The notes under the pieces are model-generated. The model saw only the letters and a list, made by a program, of their open reading frames with translations, was not told where the DNA came from and ran no database searches. A stretch of DNA of 64,000 nucleotides from Leifsonia sp. Root1293 (GTDB lineage Bacteria; Actinomycetota; Actinomycetes; Actinomycetales; Microbacteriaceae): positions 929,249 to 993,248 of the forward strand of contig NZ_LMEH01000002.1 in assembly GCF_001425325.1 (NCBI RefSeq). Reading direction: 5' to 3'. How positions within the stretch are numbered: the stretch's first letter is position 1; every line of letters starts with the position of its first letter. This document shows positions 17,262 to 25,884 of the stretch, piece after piece. A program made the position numbers and the translations under genes.

Positions 17262-18188
17262 GTGACCGATAGACCTGCCGAAAGCGGTTTCGACGCCGCC
17301 GTGCCCCCGGAATCTCCTCGCTTTCCAGAAGAAGGAGCGGCGCCGAGCGCCGTGGTCAGGGCCGCCTACGCCATCGCGGAGTCGGCAGCGGATGCCGCCG
17401 GGGTGAGGGTGCGCGACGCCGACCCCCGCGACCTCGACGCGGTCGTCGGCCTGTTCGAGCGCACCTGGGGCCAGGGTCGCAGCCCCGATCGCGCGATGCT
17501 GCAGGCCATGGATCACGCGGGAAACACCGTCCTGATCGCCACCGAGTCCGGGCCGGGCGCGACCAGCGTCGCCGTCGGAGCCACCCTCGGATTCCTCGGG
17601 TGGGAGGGCGGCCTGCACCTGCACTCCCACATGAACGCCGTCGCGCCCTGGCGTCGGAGCGGCGGGGTCGGCCACGCGCTCAAGCTGTTCCAGCGTGCCG
17701 TCTGCCTCGACCACGGCGTGACTGAGATGCGCTGGACGTTCGATCCGCTCATCCGCCGCAACGCGCACGTCAATCTCGTCAAGCTGGGCGCCGAGGTCAC
17801 GGCCTTCCATCCCGACTTCTACGGTCGCCTCGACGACGCCATCACGGGTACCGACCGGAGCGATCGCTTCGAGGTGCGCTGGCGACTCGACTCGCCCCGG
17901 GTGCTGCGAGCCCTGGCCCGCGAGAAGCAGCCGGTCTGGCAGGGCAGCGACACCTTCGAACTCGCCGACGACTTCGAGACACTGAGAGCCGACGATCCCG
18001 CCTGGGCTACCGAACGGCGCACGGCGTCGCGACACGCCTTCCGCGCGGCGTTCGCCGCTGGTCTGCGCCCCGAGCTCACGCCGACGAACGACTACATCTT
18101 CACGGCTGACAGCGCCGATCGCTCGGACGGCCCCGACGCGGCCGACGGCTCGAACGGCGCCAGCGGAGAAGGCGGCGACCGCTCATGA
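17262..18188 (+). CDS. GNAT-family N-acyltransferase
   Basis: 308 residues, GTG start with GCGAGGA upstream. Residues around 48-190 fit a GNAT fold: VRVRDADPRDLDAVVGLFER at the start and a probable acyl-CoA loop near PWRRSGGVGHALK. The extended C-terminus ends in an Asp/Ser/Gly-rich tail. I associate this GNAT type with N-acylamino acid racemase genes, where it acylates (often succinylates) amino acids. It overlaps the racemase-like gene by four bases (ATGA), which supports a joint role. The first 50 residues are poorly conserved in composition, so a later start is possible. Confidence 0.8.
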   Translation: MTDRPAESGFDAAVPPESPRFPEEGAAPSAVVRAAYAIAESAADAAGVRVRDADPRDLDAVVGLFERTWGQGRSPDRAMLQAMDHAGNTVLIATESGPGATSVAVGATLGFLGWEGGLHLHSHMNAVAPWRRSGGVGHALKLFQRAVCLDHGVTEMRWTFDPLIRRNAHVNLVKLGAEVTAFHPDFYGRLDDAITGTDRSDRFEVRWRLDSPRVLRALAREKQPVWQGSDTFELADDFETLRADDPAWATERRTASRHAFRAAFAAGLRPELTPTNDYIFTADSADRSDGPDAADGSNGASGEGGDRS

Positions 18189-19306
18189 GAATCGACGCCA
18201 TCGAGCTGCACCGCGTCGGCATGCCGCTGGTGCGCCCCTTCGAGACCTCCTTCGGAGTGCAGAGCGCACGTGAGGTCCTGCTGATCCGGGTGCGAACGGA
18301 TGCCGGAGACGGCTGGGGCGAGTGCGTGGCCGGCAGTGAGCCGTTCTACAGCTCCGAGTATGTCGACGGGGCCGCCCACGTCATCGAGCACTACCTGGCG
18401 CCGACGCTGCTTCGGGCGCCCGACGTGACGGCGGCATCCGTCGCCCATCAACTCGCGTTCGTCGCCGGGCACCGCATGGCCAAGGCGGCTCTCGAAGCGG
18501 CCGTTCTCGACGCCGAACTGCGCACAGCCGGCCGTTCGTTCGGCCAGTACTTCGGTGCGACGACGGAGTGGGTCGACTGCGGCGTCTCGGTCGGCATCGC
18601 GTCATCGATCGACGACCTCCTCACCGAGGTCGAGGGGTACGTCGCCGAGGGCTACAAGCGCATCAAGCTCAAGATCAAGCCGGGCTGGGACCTGGAGCCC
18701 GTTGCCAGGGTGCGCGAGCTGCTCGGGCCCGACGGACTGCTCCAGGTCGACGCCAACACCGCGTACACACTCGCGGATGCCGAGCACCTGAAACGGCTCG
18801 ACCCCTTCGACCTGCTGCTCATCGAGCAGCCGTTCGACGAGGAGGACATCGCTTCGCACGCCGCGCTGGCGCGCGTCATCGAGACTCCCGTGTGCCTCGA
18901 CGAGTCGATCCTGAGTGCGGCCATCGCCGTCGATGCGATCGAGCGCGGAGCGACGTCGATCGTGAACATCAAGGCCGGCAGGGTCGGCGGGTACCTGGAA
19001 GCCCTACGGGTCCACGACATCTGCCGGGAGCTGTCCGTGCCGGTCTGGTGCGGCGGCATGCTCGAGACGGGCATCGGTCGCGCTGCCAACGTCGCACTCG
19101 CCGCCCTCCCCGGCTTCACCCTGCCCGGGGACACCTCGGCATCGGCACGGTACTTCGCCGACGACCTGACCGAGCCGTTCGTGCTCGGCACGGGGGAGCA
19201 CCGGGGGCAGCTGCGGGTTCCGAGCGGTCCGGGCACCGGAGTCGAGGTCGACGAGGCGTTCGTGACGGGTCGGGCGCTGACCCCGCATCGCACCCTGCGC
19301 GGCTGA
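18185..19306 (+). CDS. N-acylamino acid racemase / o-succinylbenzoate synthase-like enzyme
   Basis: 373 residues, enolase superfamily, muconate-cycloisomerase subgroup. All catalytic residues are present at the positions known from Amycolatopsis NAAAR: Lys161 and Lys163 (IKLKIKPG), metal ligands Asp189 (QVDANTA), Glu214 (IEQPFDEED) and Asp239 (CLDES), and Lys263 (NIKAGRVGG). Such proteins may racemise N-succinyl- or N-acylamino acids, make o-succinylbenzoate for menaquinone (MenC), or do both. No other men gene is in the window, while a GNAT and an amino-acid dehydrogenase-like gene are directly upstream, so I favour the racemase role. Confidence 0.88.
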   Translation: MRIDAIELHRVGMPLVRPFETSFGVQSAREVLLIRVRTDAGDGWGECVAGSEPFYSSEYVDGAAHVIEHYLAPTLLRAPDVTAASVAHQLAFVAGHRMAKAALEAAVLDAELRTAGRSFGQYFGATTEWVDCGVSVGIASSIDDLLTEVEGYVAEGYKRIKLKIKPGWDLEPVARVRELLGPDGLLQVDANTAYTLADAEHLKRLDPFDLLLIEQPFDEEDIASHAALARVIETPVCLDESILSAAIAVDAIERGATSIVNIKAGRVGGYLEALRVHDICRELSVPVWCGGMLETGIGRAANVALAALPGFTLPGDTSASARYFADDLTEPFVLGTGEHRGQLRVPSGPGTGVEVDEAFVTGRALTPHRTLRG

Positions 19307-19373
19307 CGCTCCGGCGCCGAGCCGCCGAGCCGTCGAGGCGCCGAGCCGCCGATGCGTCGAGCGATGGCCTGCG

Positions 19374-20273
19374 TCAGCGCAGCAGCGCCAACGCCCGCTT
19401 CCCGATCGCCGCGGCGGATGCCGTGTGGGCGGCGTCGCCGTCGATGGCGAACCACACGGAGGAGAGCCCGCACCAGGCCACGAGCCATCGGGCCAGGCGG
19501 TCGGGTGCCAGGCCCGAGGCATCCGCAGCCACCGCGAACTGGCGTTCGAGGCGCCCGGGCTCGAGAGCCCGCTCGTGCGACGGGTTGCACAGCAGGTTGC
19601 AGTAGTCGAACGCCCGGTCGCCCACGAGTCCCTTGGGGTCGATGGCGAGCCAATCGCGCTCGCCGAAGTCGAGCACGTTGCCGTGGTGGATGTCGCCGTG
19701 CAGCGCCACGACCTCCTGAGGGCCGGTGTCCTCCCCGTCGAGCAACTCGCGGGCGATGGCGGCCGCACGACGCACGAAACCGGGGTCACTGCCGGCCACC
19801 GTCGCCCTCGTCCCGTCGGCGCGGTTCAGCAGCTCCCGGAACCACACCCTCAACGGCACGAGCTCCGGGGCGTCGAGTGCGCCGGCATCGGCGAAGAGCA
19901 GGTCGTCGGATGCCGCATGCAGCGTGACGGCCGCTTCGCACAGCACACGCGTCGCCTCGTCGTCGCATCCGCTCTCCACGAATCGCACGAGCGATCGCGT
20001 CCCCGTCGCCCGCTCGAGCAGGAGGGCGGCGCCCTCGGCAGCCAGCACCCTGGCGGCGCCGTGCCCGTTCCACGCCGCGAGCACTGCACCACCCCGGATC
20101 TCCTCGGCGACGCGGGCAACCTTGAGCATCCCGGGCTTCCCGTCGGCGAGCAGAACGGGGGTGAGCACGCTCGTCGCCGTCTCGAAGGCGTCGCCGTCGG
20201 GCTGCAGACGCCATCGTCGCAGCCATTCCATCTCGCCGCCGCGACCCGGGTCGACGGGTCCGAGATCGCTCAT
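19374..20273 (-). CDS. Aminoglycoside/hydroxyurea-type phosphotransferase, APH(6) family
   Basis: 299 residues. The kinase loop LHGDIHHGNVLDFG (residues 191-204) and the following AIDPKGLVGDRAFDY (Asp212 for metal) match the APH(6)/hydroxyurea phosphotransferase family, which phosphorylates streptomycin in known resistance enzymes; Lys51 is the likely ATP lysine. The start at 20273 is supported by GGAGG five bases upstream; the frame opens further up without a ribosome site. Chromosomal actinobacterial members often have unknown natural substrates, so resistance should not be assumed. It stands alone, facing away from the quinone reductase gene. Confidence 0.85.
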   Translation of the reverse strand: MSDLGPVDPGRGGEMEWLRRWRLQPDGDAFETATSVLTPVLLADGKPGMLKVARVAEEIRGGAVLAAWNGHGAARVLAAEGAALLLERATGTRSLVRFVESGCDDEATRVLCEAAVTLHAASDDLLFADAGALDAPELVPLRVWFRELLNRADGTRATVAGSDPGFVRRAAAIARELLDGEDTGPQEVVALHGDIHHGNVLDFGERDWLAIDPKGLVGDRAFDYCNLLCNPSHERALEPGRLERQFAVAADASGLAPDRLARWLVAWCGLSSVWFAIDGDAAHTASAAAIGKRALALLR

Positions 20274-20479
20274 GCCTCCAGTATTCCGCAGGCATTTCGC
20301 GAGGCACTCCGCGGGGGGTTCGCGGCGACAGGCCGGATGCGCGGATGCAGGCCAGCCGGGCCTGTTCCCGCGTGTCCGGTCGCATGCGGCCTGCTCCGAC
20401 GACGTCACCTCGACGACGGGAACCCCGGTGCGCCGCCGGGCGCGGCATGATGGTGTGAAGCCATGAGAGAAGGAACCGC

Positions 20480-21427
20480 ATGCCCCGTGTCATGATCGCC
20501 CGCAGCTTCGACGGCCCTGAAGCGCTCGAACCGGCCGACGAGCCGACCCGAACGCCCGGCGACGGCGAGGTCACCATCAGCGTTCTCGCGAGCGGCGTCA
20601 ATCCTGCAGACGCCAAGCTGCTGAACGGGGTCTGGGGGCGCAACCCCGCGCGCCTGCCGCTGCATCCCGGCAGCGAGGTGTCGGGCGTCGTCACCGCAAT
20701 CGGTGCGGATGCCGTCGGACCGGCCGGCCCCATCGCCGTCGGCGATGAGGTGATCGGCTACAGGGTCTCCGGTGGCTACGCCGAGGAGATCACGGTGCCG
20801 GCGGAATCCGTCCTCCCGAAGCCGCCGAGGCTGGGCTGGGAGGAGGCCGCCGGCCTGCTGCTCACCGGCGTGACGGCGTTCCACCTGCTCGAGGCGACGG
20901 GAGTGGGCGACGGCGACGTGGTGATCATCCACGGCGGAGCCGGTTCCGTCGGGTTCGCCGCCGTGCAGCTGGCGAAGCTCCGCGGCGCCAGGGTCATCGC
21001 CACGGCGAGCGAGCGCAACCACGGCCTGCTCGAGGCGTTCGGTGCCGAGCCCGTCGTCTACGGTGACGGGCTGGTCGACCGGCTGCGTGCCCTGGTGCCC
21101 GACGGAGCGGATGCCGCCCTCGACACCGTCGGCACTGACGAGGCCCTCGACGCCTCGGCCGCGCTCGTGGCGGACGTCGACCGCATCGCGACAGTCGCCG
21201 GCTTCGAGCGCGCCGCCGAGATCGGCGCGAAGCGACTCGGCGGGGGTGCAGGCGCCGATCCCGGCACCGAGCTGCGGATGGCGGCCAGACTTCCCCTCGT
21301 CGAGCTCGCGGGCCGCGGTGAGCTCACCGTGCGCGTGGCCCGCACCTACCCGCTCGCCGAGGCCGCCGCAGCGCTCGCCCTGGTGGGGGAGGGCCACCCG
21401 GGCGGGAAGGTCATCCTGCTGCCGTGA
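20480..21427 (+). CDS. NADP-dependent quinone oxidoreductase (zinc-free MDR family)
   Basis: 315 residues, medium-chain dehydrogenase/reductase fold without the zinc ligands, as in quinone reductases. GroES-like N-terminal domain with SGVNPADAKLLNG and the HPGSEVSGVVTAIG stretch; Rossmann domain with IIHGGAGSVGFAAVQLAK for NADPH. Members reduce quinones or enones in the cytosol. AGAAGGA precedes the ATG. The stop overlaps the GTG of the methyltransferase gene by four bases, so the two are co-translated, though no functional link is obvious. Confidence 0.9.
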   Translation: MPRVMIARSFDGPEALEPADEPTRTPGDGEVTISVLASGVNPADAKLLNGVWGRNPARLPLHPGSEVSGVVTAIGADAVGPAGPIAVGDEVIGYRVSGGYAEEITVPAESVLPKPPRLGWEEAAGLLLTGVTAFHLLEATGVGDGDVVIIHGGAGSVGFAAVQLAKLRGARVIATASERNHGLLEAFGAEPVVYGDGLVDRLRALVPDGADAALDTVGTDEALDASAALVADVDRIATVAGFERAAEIGAKRLGGGAGADPGTELRMAARLPLVELAGRGELTVRVARTYPLAEAAAALALVGEGHPGGKVILLP

Positions 21428-22314
21428 CGGCGGATCGCGGGACGTCCGACGCCGTCGCGCCGACGTCGCTCGTCATCACCCCTGCCGCCGAGGCCGCCCT
21501 CGTCGCCCGGCTGCGGGCAGCGGGCTGCGTGTTCGCCGAGGAGGAGGCAGCTCTGCTCATCGACGCGGCACGTACGACGGACGAGCTCGAGCACATGGCC
21601 GCGCGACGCGTTGACGGCAATCCCCTCGAGGGCATCATCGGCTGGGCGGATTTCGCCGGGCTCCGCATCGCCGTCGATCCCGACGTCTTCGTCCCGCGAC
21701 GCCGGAGCGAGGTGCTGGTGAACGAGGCCGTGCGGCTGCTGACGGATGCCGCGCCTGCCGGGAGCCCATCGACGCCGAGCCGCGCGATTCCGCTGGTCGT
21801 GGACCTCTGCTGCGGCACCGGCGCCATCGGCATGGGCATCGCAGCGCGAGTGCCTGCCATCGAACTCCTGGCGGCCGACGTCGATCCCGTGGAGGTGGCC
21901 TGTGCTCGGCGCAACATCGAGCCGGCGGGCGGAACGGTCCTCCTCGGAGACCTCTACGAGGCGTTGCCGGATGCGGCACGGGGCAGGGTGGACATCCTCG
22001 TCGTCAACGCACCGTACGTGCCGACGGAGTCGATCGCTCTCATGCCGCCCGAGGCGCGCCTCCACGAACCGGTGGTCGCCCTCGATGGCGGATTCGACGG
22101 CCTCGACATCCAGCGTAGGGTCGCTGCGGCCGCATCCGAGTGGCTGGTGCCGGGCGGTCACCTGCTCATCGAGACCAGCGTGCGACAGGCGCCGGTCACC
22201 GGCGCCATTCTCACGGACGCCGGCCTCACGACACGCGTCGTGCACGATGACGAGCTCGACGGCACCGTAGTCATCGGGCGGGCAGGCACCGGAACCGTCG
22301 CACGGGAGCGTTGA
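21424..22314 (+). CDS. HemK/PrmC-like N5-glutamine methyltransferase paralogue
   Basis: 296 residues, GTG start overlapping the preceding stop. It has an N-terminal helical part, the SAM-binding motif VVDLCCGTGAIGMGIA near residues 122-137 and the N-(A)-P-Y active-site loop VVNAPYVPTESI. True PrmC/HemK enzymes have NPPY; here the first Pro is Ala. The family methylates the GGQ glutamine of release factors, but this form is probably a paralogue with another substrate. No prfA gene is nearby, which also argues against it being the main PrmC. Confidence 0.8.
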   Translation: MTADRGTSDAVAPTSLVITPAAEAALVARLRAAGCVFAEEEAALLIDAARTTDELEHMAARRVDGNPLEGIIGWADFAGLRIAVDPDVFVPRRRSEVLVNEAVRLLTDAAPAGSPSTPSRAIPLVVDLCCGTGAIGMGIAARVPAIELLAADVDPVEVACARRNIEPAGGTVLLGDLYEALPDAARGRVDILVVNAPYVPTESIALMPPEARLHEPVVALDGGFDGLDIQRRVAAAASEWLVPGGHLLIETSVRQAPVTGAILTDAGLTTRVVHDDELDGTVVIGRAGTGTVARER

Positions 22315-22372
22315 GCTGCGGCATCCGCCATGCGCGGAGGGAGTGAATCAGCCCAGCGGCACCGGTGCAGCG

Positions 22373-22978
22373 TCACTGATCGAAGACGCGGCGATCCTGG
22401 CTGGTGGCGAGAGTGCGCGGCGCCCGGACGGCCCAGAGCGGGCGACGCTCGAACCAGGCGAGCAGCTGGGGCTCGATGCGGGTGAAGTCGGTGAGAGTCA
22501 TGGGCACCGGAGCATGCACGACCGGCGCGCCGAGGCGTGCGGCCACCTGCTGGATGGCGGAGCGGGTCCAGAGCTGACCCCGCATCCGCAGCACCAGCCT
22601 GTCGCGGCCGTCGAGAGCGAACAGCTGCGGCACCGTCTCCATGCCGTTGCCCGTGTACAGGTCGATGAGGAGGATGGTGTCGACGTCGCTCGAGCGCACG
22701 TTGCTCGTGAATCCGAACGGCCAGTGGTCTTCGACACCCCACTCGTGCAGCTGCACGTAGACACTCCGGGAGGCGATGACGCCGACGCCGATGATGAGCA
22801 TCACGAGCACCTGAAGGGCCAGCACGGCCGGCCAGACCCCGACGGGAACGCTGATCCAGTAGAGCGCCGCGAACACCGGAACCGTGAGCACGACCGTCGC
22901 GATGGCGAGTTGGCCGAACAGTGGGCTGCGAGGACGGAACGTCGGTGTGCGAACATCGCTACCGCGAACTTCCGTCAT
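22373..22978 (-). CDS. Small membrane protein, possibly PH-like
   Basis: 201 residues, not recognised with confidence. Two closely spaced hydrophobic segments (about residues 22-45 and 48-69) are followed by a soluble domain of about 130 residues with alternating beta-strand-like stretches (SVYVQLHEWGVEDHWPFG, VDTILLIDLYTG, DRLVLRMRG). This layout is like small actinobacterial membrane proteins with a cytoplasmic PH-like domain. GAGGGGG lies before the ATG. It is convergent with the methyltransferase gene and transcribed alone. Confidence 0.7.
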   Translation of the reverse strand: MTEVRGSDVRTPTFRPRSPLFGQLAIATVVLTVPVFAALYWISVPVGVWPAVLALQVLVMLIIGVGVIASRSVYVQLHEWGVEDHWPFGFTSNVRSSDVDTILLIDLYTGNGMETVPQLFALDGRDRLVLRMRGQLWTRSAIQQVAARLGAPVVHAPVPMTLTDFTRIEPQLLAWFERRPLWAVRAPRTLATSQDRRVFDQ

Positions 22979-23164
22979 GAAAAACCCCCTCGATCATTGT
23001 GGGGCACCCCGTCGTGCATCGGAATCCGCATTAAAGAGGACATCGGGGTTCAGGATCGTCCGCAGATCACGCAAACACCACGGGAATGCGTACCGGACGG
23101 GCGCAGAATGGGGGATGGAGCCGATCCGTCCGGACGGCCCCGCGACGACATCGAGGAGCTCTCC

Positions 23165-23842
23165 ATGATCCGAACGGCCATCATCGGCGGCCACGGCAAG
23201 ATCGCCCTGCTGCTCTCGCGATCGCTGACGGATGCCGGCCATCAGGCCGTCGGCGTCATCCGCAACCCGGAGCACTCCGACGACGTGCGGGCGGCGGGCG
23301 GCGTGCCCGTCGTTCTCGACATCGAGACGGCCTCAGCGGACGAACTGGCCGCTGCGCTCGCCGCAGTCGCCTCCGACGGAGCCGGCGCCGTCGACGCCGT
23401 GGTGTTCGCTGCCGGAGCGGGCGGCGGTTCCGGTCCCGGCCGCAAGGAGAGCGTCGACCACCAGGGTTCGGTGAAGTCGATCGCCGCGGCTCGACACGGC
23501 GGCATCCACCGCTTCGTGCAGATCTCCTACATCGGCGCGGATGAGCCCGACACCTCGGGCGACGAGTCGTTCGCCGCCTATCAGGTGGCGAAGAAGGCTG
23601 CCGACGACGCGCTGCGCTCGAGCGACCTGGACTGGACCATCGTGCGTCCAGGGCACTTGAACGACGACGCCGCGACGGGTCGGGTGCGCATCGGCGACGA
23701 CGTCACCTCGGGCTCGACCAGCCGGGCGAACACGGCCGAGCTGATCGCCGGTCTTCTCGCGGCCCCCATCGCCTTCGGAGCCGTGCTCAACGTGGTCGAC
23801 GGCGACACCCCGATCGCCGAGGCGCTCGCCTCCCTGGACTGA
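23165..23842 (+). CDS. NAD(P)-binding protein, atypical SDR (NAD(P)H-binding family)
   Basis: 225 residues. It opens with RTAIIGGHGKIALLLSRSL, a Rossmann dinucleotide motif, and has the SYIGADEP and AAYQVAKKAADDALRSSDLDWTIVRPGHL regions of atypical short-chain dehydrogenases such as the YwnB/YhfK group. A Tyr-x3-Lys pair (YQVAK) is present. The substrate is unknown; relatives reduce flavins or biliverdin or act as NADP sensors. GAGGAG precedes the ATG at 23165; the frame is open much further up but without coding character. Confidence 0.85.
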   Translation: MIRTAIIGGHGKIALLLSRSLTDAGHQAVGVIRNPEHSDDVRAAGGVPVVLDIETASADELAAALAAVASDGAGAVDAVVFAAGAGGGSGPGRKESVDHQGSVKSIAAARHGGIHRFVQISYIGADEPDTSGDESFAAYQVAKKAADDALRSSDLDWTIVRPGHLNDDAATGRVRIGDDVTSGSTSRANTAELIAGLLAAPIAFGAVLNVVDGDTPIAEALASLD

Positions 23843-23889
23843 ACCCGATCGCCGCGGACCTGCCCGGCGTCCGTCACTAGGATCTAGCC

Positions 23890-25722
23890 ATGAGCGACGA
23901 GGTTCAGAAAGCCCAGGCCGCGGCCATCGCCGCCGCTGAGGAAGCGGAGCGGTTGCAGGCAGCGGCCCAGGAGGCTGTTCTCAGAGCTCAGGAGGCGGCC
24001 GAGTCCGCCCGTGCTGCTGCCGCGTCCGCCGACGCCTCGGCGAGCGAGTCCGCCGTACCCGCATCCGTCGCCCAGACGACCGCTGGCCCGCTCGAGGCCG
24101 AGCAGGTCGCGGCGATCCGCGACGGCTACGCCATCGCCGGCGCCGCCATCGAGATGGGGTCGCTCGTCAACGGGGAGCCGCTGGCCGACGTTCAGGTGCG
24201 CATCCCCCTGGGGATGATGAACCGGCACGGCCTGGTCGCCGGAGCCACCGGAACCGGAAAGACCCGCACGCTGCAGGGTCTGGCCGAGCAGTTGTCGGCG
24301 AACGGCGTCGCCGTCTTCGCCGCCGACATCAAAGGCGACCTCTCCGGCATCGCGACCCCGGGCCAGTCGAGCGAGAAGCTGATCGCACGCACGAAGGGCA
24401 TCGGCCAGGACTGGACGCCAGCGAGCTTCCCGGTGGAGTACTTCTCACTCGGCGGAATCGGCAACGGGGTTCCGATCCGGGCCACCCTCGCGGGCTTCGG
24501 CCCGCTGCTGCTCAGCAAGGCGCTCGGACTCAACGCCACCCAGGAGTCGAGCCTCGGCCTCGTCTTCCACTACGCCGAGGAGAAGGGGCTGGCGCTTCTC
24601 GACCTCGCCGACCTGCGGGCCGTGCTCACGTACCTGGTCGGTGATGAGGGCAAGGCAGAGCTCGTGAGTCTTGGCGGGCTCTCCAGCGCGACCGTGGGCG
24701 TCATCCTGCGCGAACTCATCGTCTTCGCCGACGGGGGAGCGGATGTCTTCTTCGGCGAACCCGAGATCGACACATCGGAGTTCCTCCGCGTCGCCGCGGA
24801 CGGCCGGGGCATCATCAGCCTGCTCGAGGTTCCCGGTGTGGCGGACAAGCCGGCCCTGTACTCGACCTTCCTGATGTGGCTGCTCGCCGACCTGTTCAAC
24901 GACCTGCCGGAGGTTGGAGACCTCGACAAGCCCAAGCTGGTGTTCTTCTTCGACGAGGCGCATCTGCTGTTCGCCGATGCCTCGAAGGACTTCCTGGCCC
25001 AGATCGTGCAGACGGTGCGCCTCATCAGGTCGAAGGGCGTCGGCATCTTCTTTGTCACCCAGACCCCGAAGGACGTCCCGGCCGACGTGCTCGCCCAGTT
25101 GGGATCGAGGGTGCAACACCAGTTGCGCGCCTTCACGCCGGATGACGCCAAGGCGCTGCGCGCCACCGTGACCACCTATCCGAAGTCGGGCTACGACCTC
25201 GCCGAGGTGCTCACCACCCTGGGAACGGGCGAAGCCATCGTGACTGTCATGAACGAGAAGGGTGCGCCGAGTCCTGTCGCGTGGACCCGCCTGCGTGCCC
25301 CTCAGGGCCTCATGTCGCCGACGCCGGAGACCGAGATCGCGGCGGCCGTCGCGGCATCACCGCTGCAGGCCGTCTACGGAACGGCCGTCGACCGGGAGTC
25401 GGCATCCGAGATCCTCACGGCGAAGATGAACGCGGCGGCTGCGGCCGCCCAGGCCGTGGCCGATGCCGAGGCTGCGCGGAAGGCCGAGGCCGAGTACGCC
25501 AAGCAGGCGGCTGCCATCTCGAAGCAGGCCGATGCCGAGGCGGCCCGTGCGGCGAAGGCCCGGCGGGCTGCGGATGCCGAGGCGGCCCGTGCGGCGAAGG
25601 AGCAGGCCGCGCGCGCCAAGGCTCAGGGCAAGGTGATCGGCGATGTGCTGGGTTCCCGCGCCACCCGCACCATCCTGAACGGTGTGCTCGAGGGCATCTT
25701 CGGAACCCGCAGGCGGCGGTAG
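23890..25722 (+). CDS. HerA-like helicase/ATPase, DUF853 (YjgR-like)
   Basis: 610 residues. An N-terminal Ala/Glu-rich coiled coil (about 5-50) precedes the ATPase core: Walker A AGATGTGKTRTL (Gly118-Thr125 core), Walker B LVFFFDEAHLLF around 350-360 and the VTQTPKDVPADVLAQLGSRVQHQLRAF sensor region. The C-terminus (about 510-595) is a second Ala/Lys/Glu-rich coiled coil with near-repeats of DAEAARAAK. Related HerA proteins translocate DNA as hexamers, but the role of the DUF853 branch is not established. It is a single gene ending at a hairpin terminator. Confidence 0.9.
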   Translation: MSDEVQKAQAAAIAAAEEAERLQAAAQEAVLRAQEAAESARAAAASADASASESAVPASVAQTTAGPLEAEQVAAIRDGYAIAGAAIEMGSLVNGEPLADVQVRIPLGMMNRHGLVAGATGTGKTRTLQGLAEQLSANGVAVFAADIKGDLSGIATPGQSSEKLIARTKGIGQDWTPASFPVEYFSLGGIGNGVPIRATLAGFGPLLLSKALGLNATQESSLGLVFHYAEEKGLALLDLADLRAVLTYLVGDEGKAELVSLGGLSSATVGVILRELIVFADGGADVFFGEPEIDTSEFLRVAADGRGIISLLEVPGVADKPALYSTFLMWLLADLFNDLPEVGDLDKPKLVFFFDEAHLLFADASKDFLAQIVQTVRLIRSKGVGIFFVTQTPKDVPADVLAQLGSRVQHQLRAFTPDDAKALRATVTTYPKSGYDLAEVLTTLGTGEAIVTVMNEKGAPSPVAWTRLRAPQGLMSPTPETEIAAAVAASPLQAVYGTAVDRESASEILTAKMNAAAAAAQAVADAEAARKAEAEYAKQAAAISKQADAEAARAAKARRAADAEAARAAKEQAARAKAQGKVIGDVLGSRATRTILNGVLEGIFGTRRRR

Positions 25723-25754
25723 GCGGCAGCGGCGAGCCGGGAATACCAGAAAAG

Positions 25755-25778
25755 GCCCGCTCGTGTGAGCGGGCTTTC
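25755..25778 (+). terminator. Rho-independent terminator after the HerA-like gene
   Basis: Stem GCCCGCTC (25755-25762) / GAGCGGGC (25767-25774), loop GTGT, followed by TTT. On the minus strand the hairpin is followed by CTTTTCT, so it can act in both directions. It lies 32 bases after the HerA-like stop codon. Confidence 0.8.
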
Positions 25779-25848
25779 ATCTGCGGAGAATGGGGGATTC
25801 GAACCCCGGCTGTGGGTGCTGCGCGTCACCCGTGCGGCATCCGGAACC

Positions 25849-25875
25849 AGAAAAGGCCCGCTCGTGTGAGCGGGC
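25849..25875 (-). terminator. Terminator of tRNA-Ser
   Basis: Second copy of the hairpin: GCCCGCTC (25856-25863) / GAGCGGGC (25868-25875), read on the minus strand and followed by CTTTTCT. It begins 10 bases after the 3' end of the tRNA. Confidence 0.8.
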
Positions 25876-25884
25876 CTTCATCTG

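Noticed and set aside
19307-19373. GCCGAGCCGCCGAGCCG-type repeats after the racemase-like gene
   Set aside because: A short, irregular run in a 67-base gap; probably drift of simple sequence.
19374-20273. Calling the phosphotransferase a streptomycin-resistance gene
   Set aside because: Family motifs are clear, but chromosomal members are widespread in actinobacteria without known drug action; no mobile-element context.
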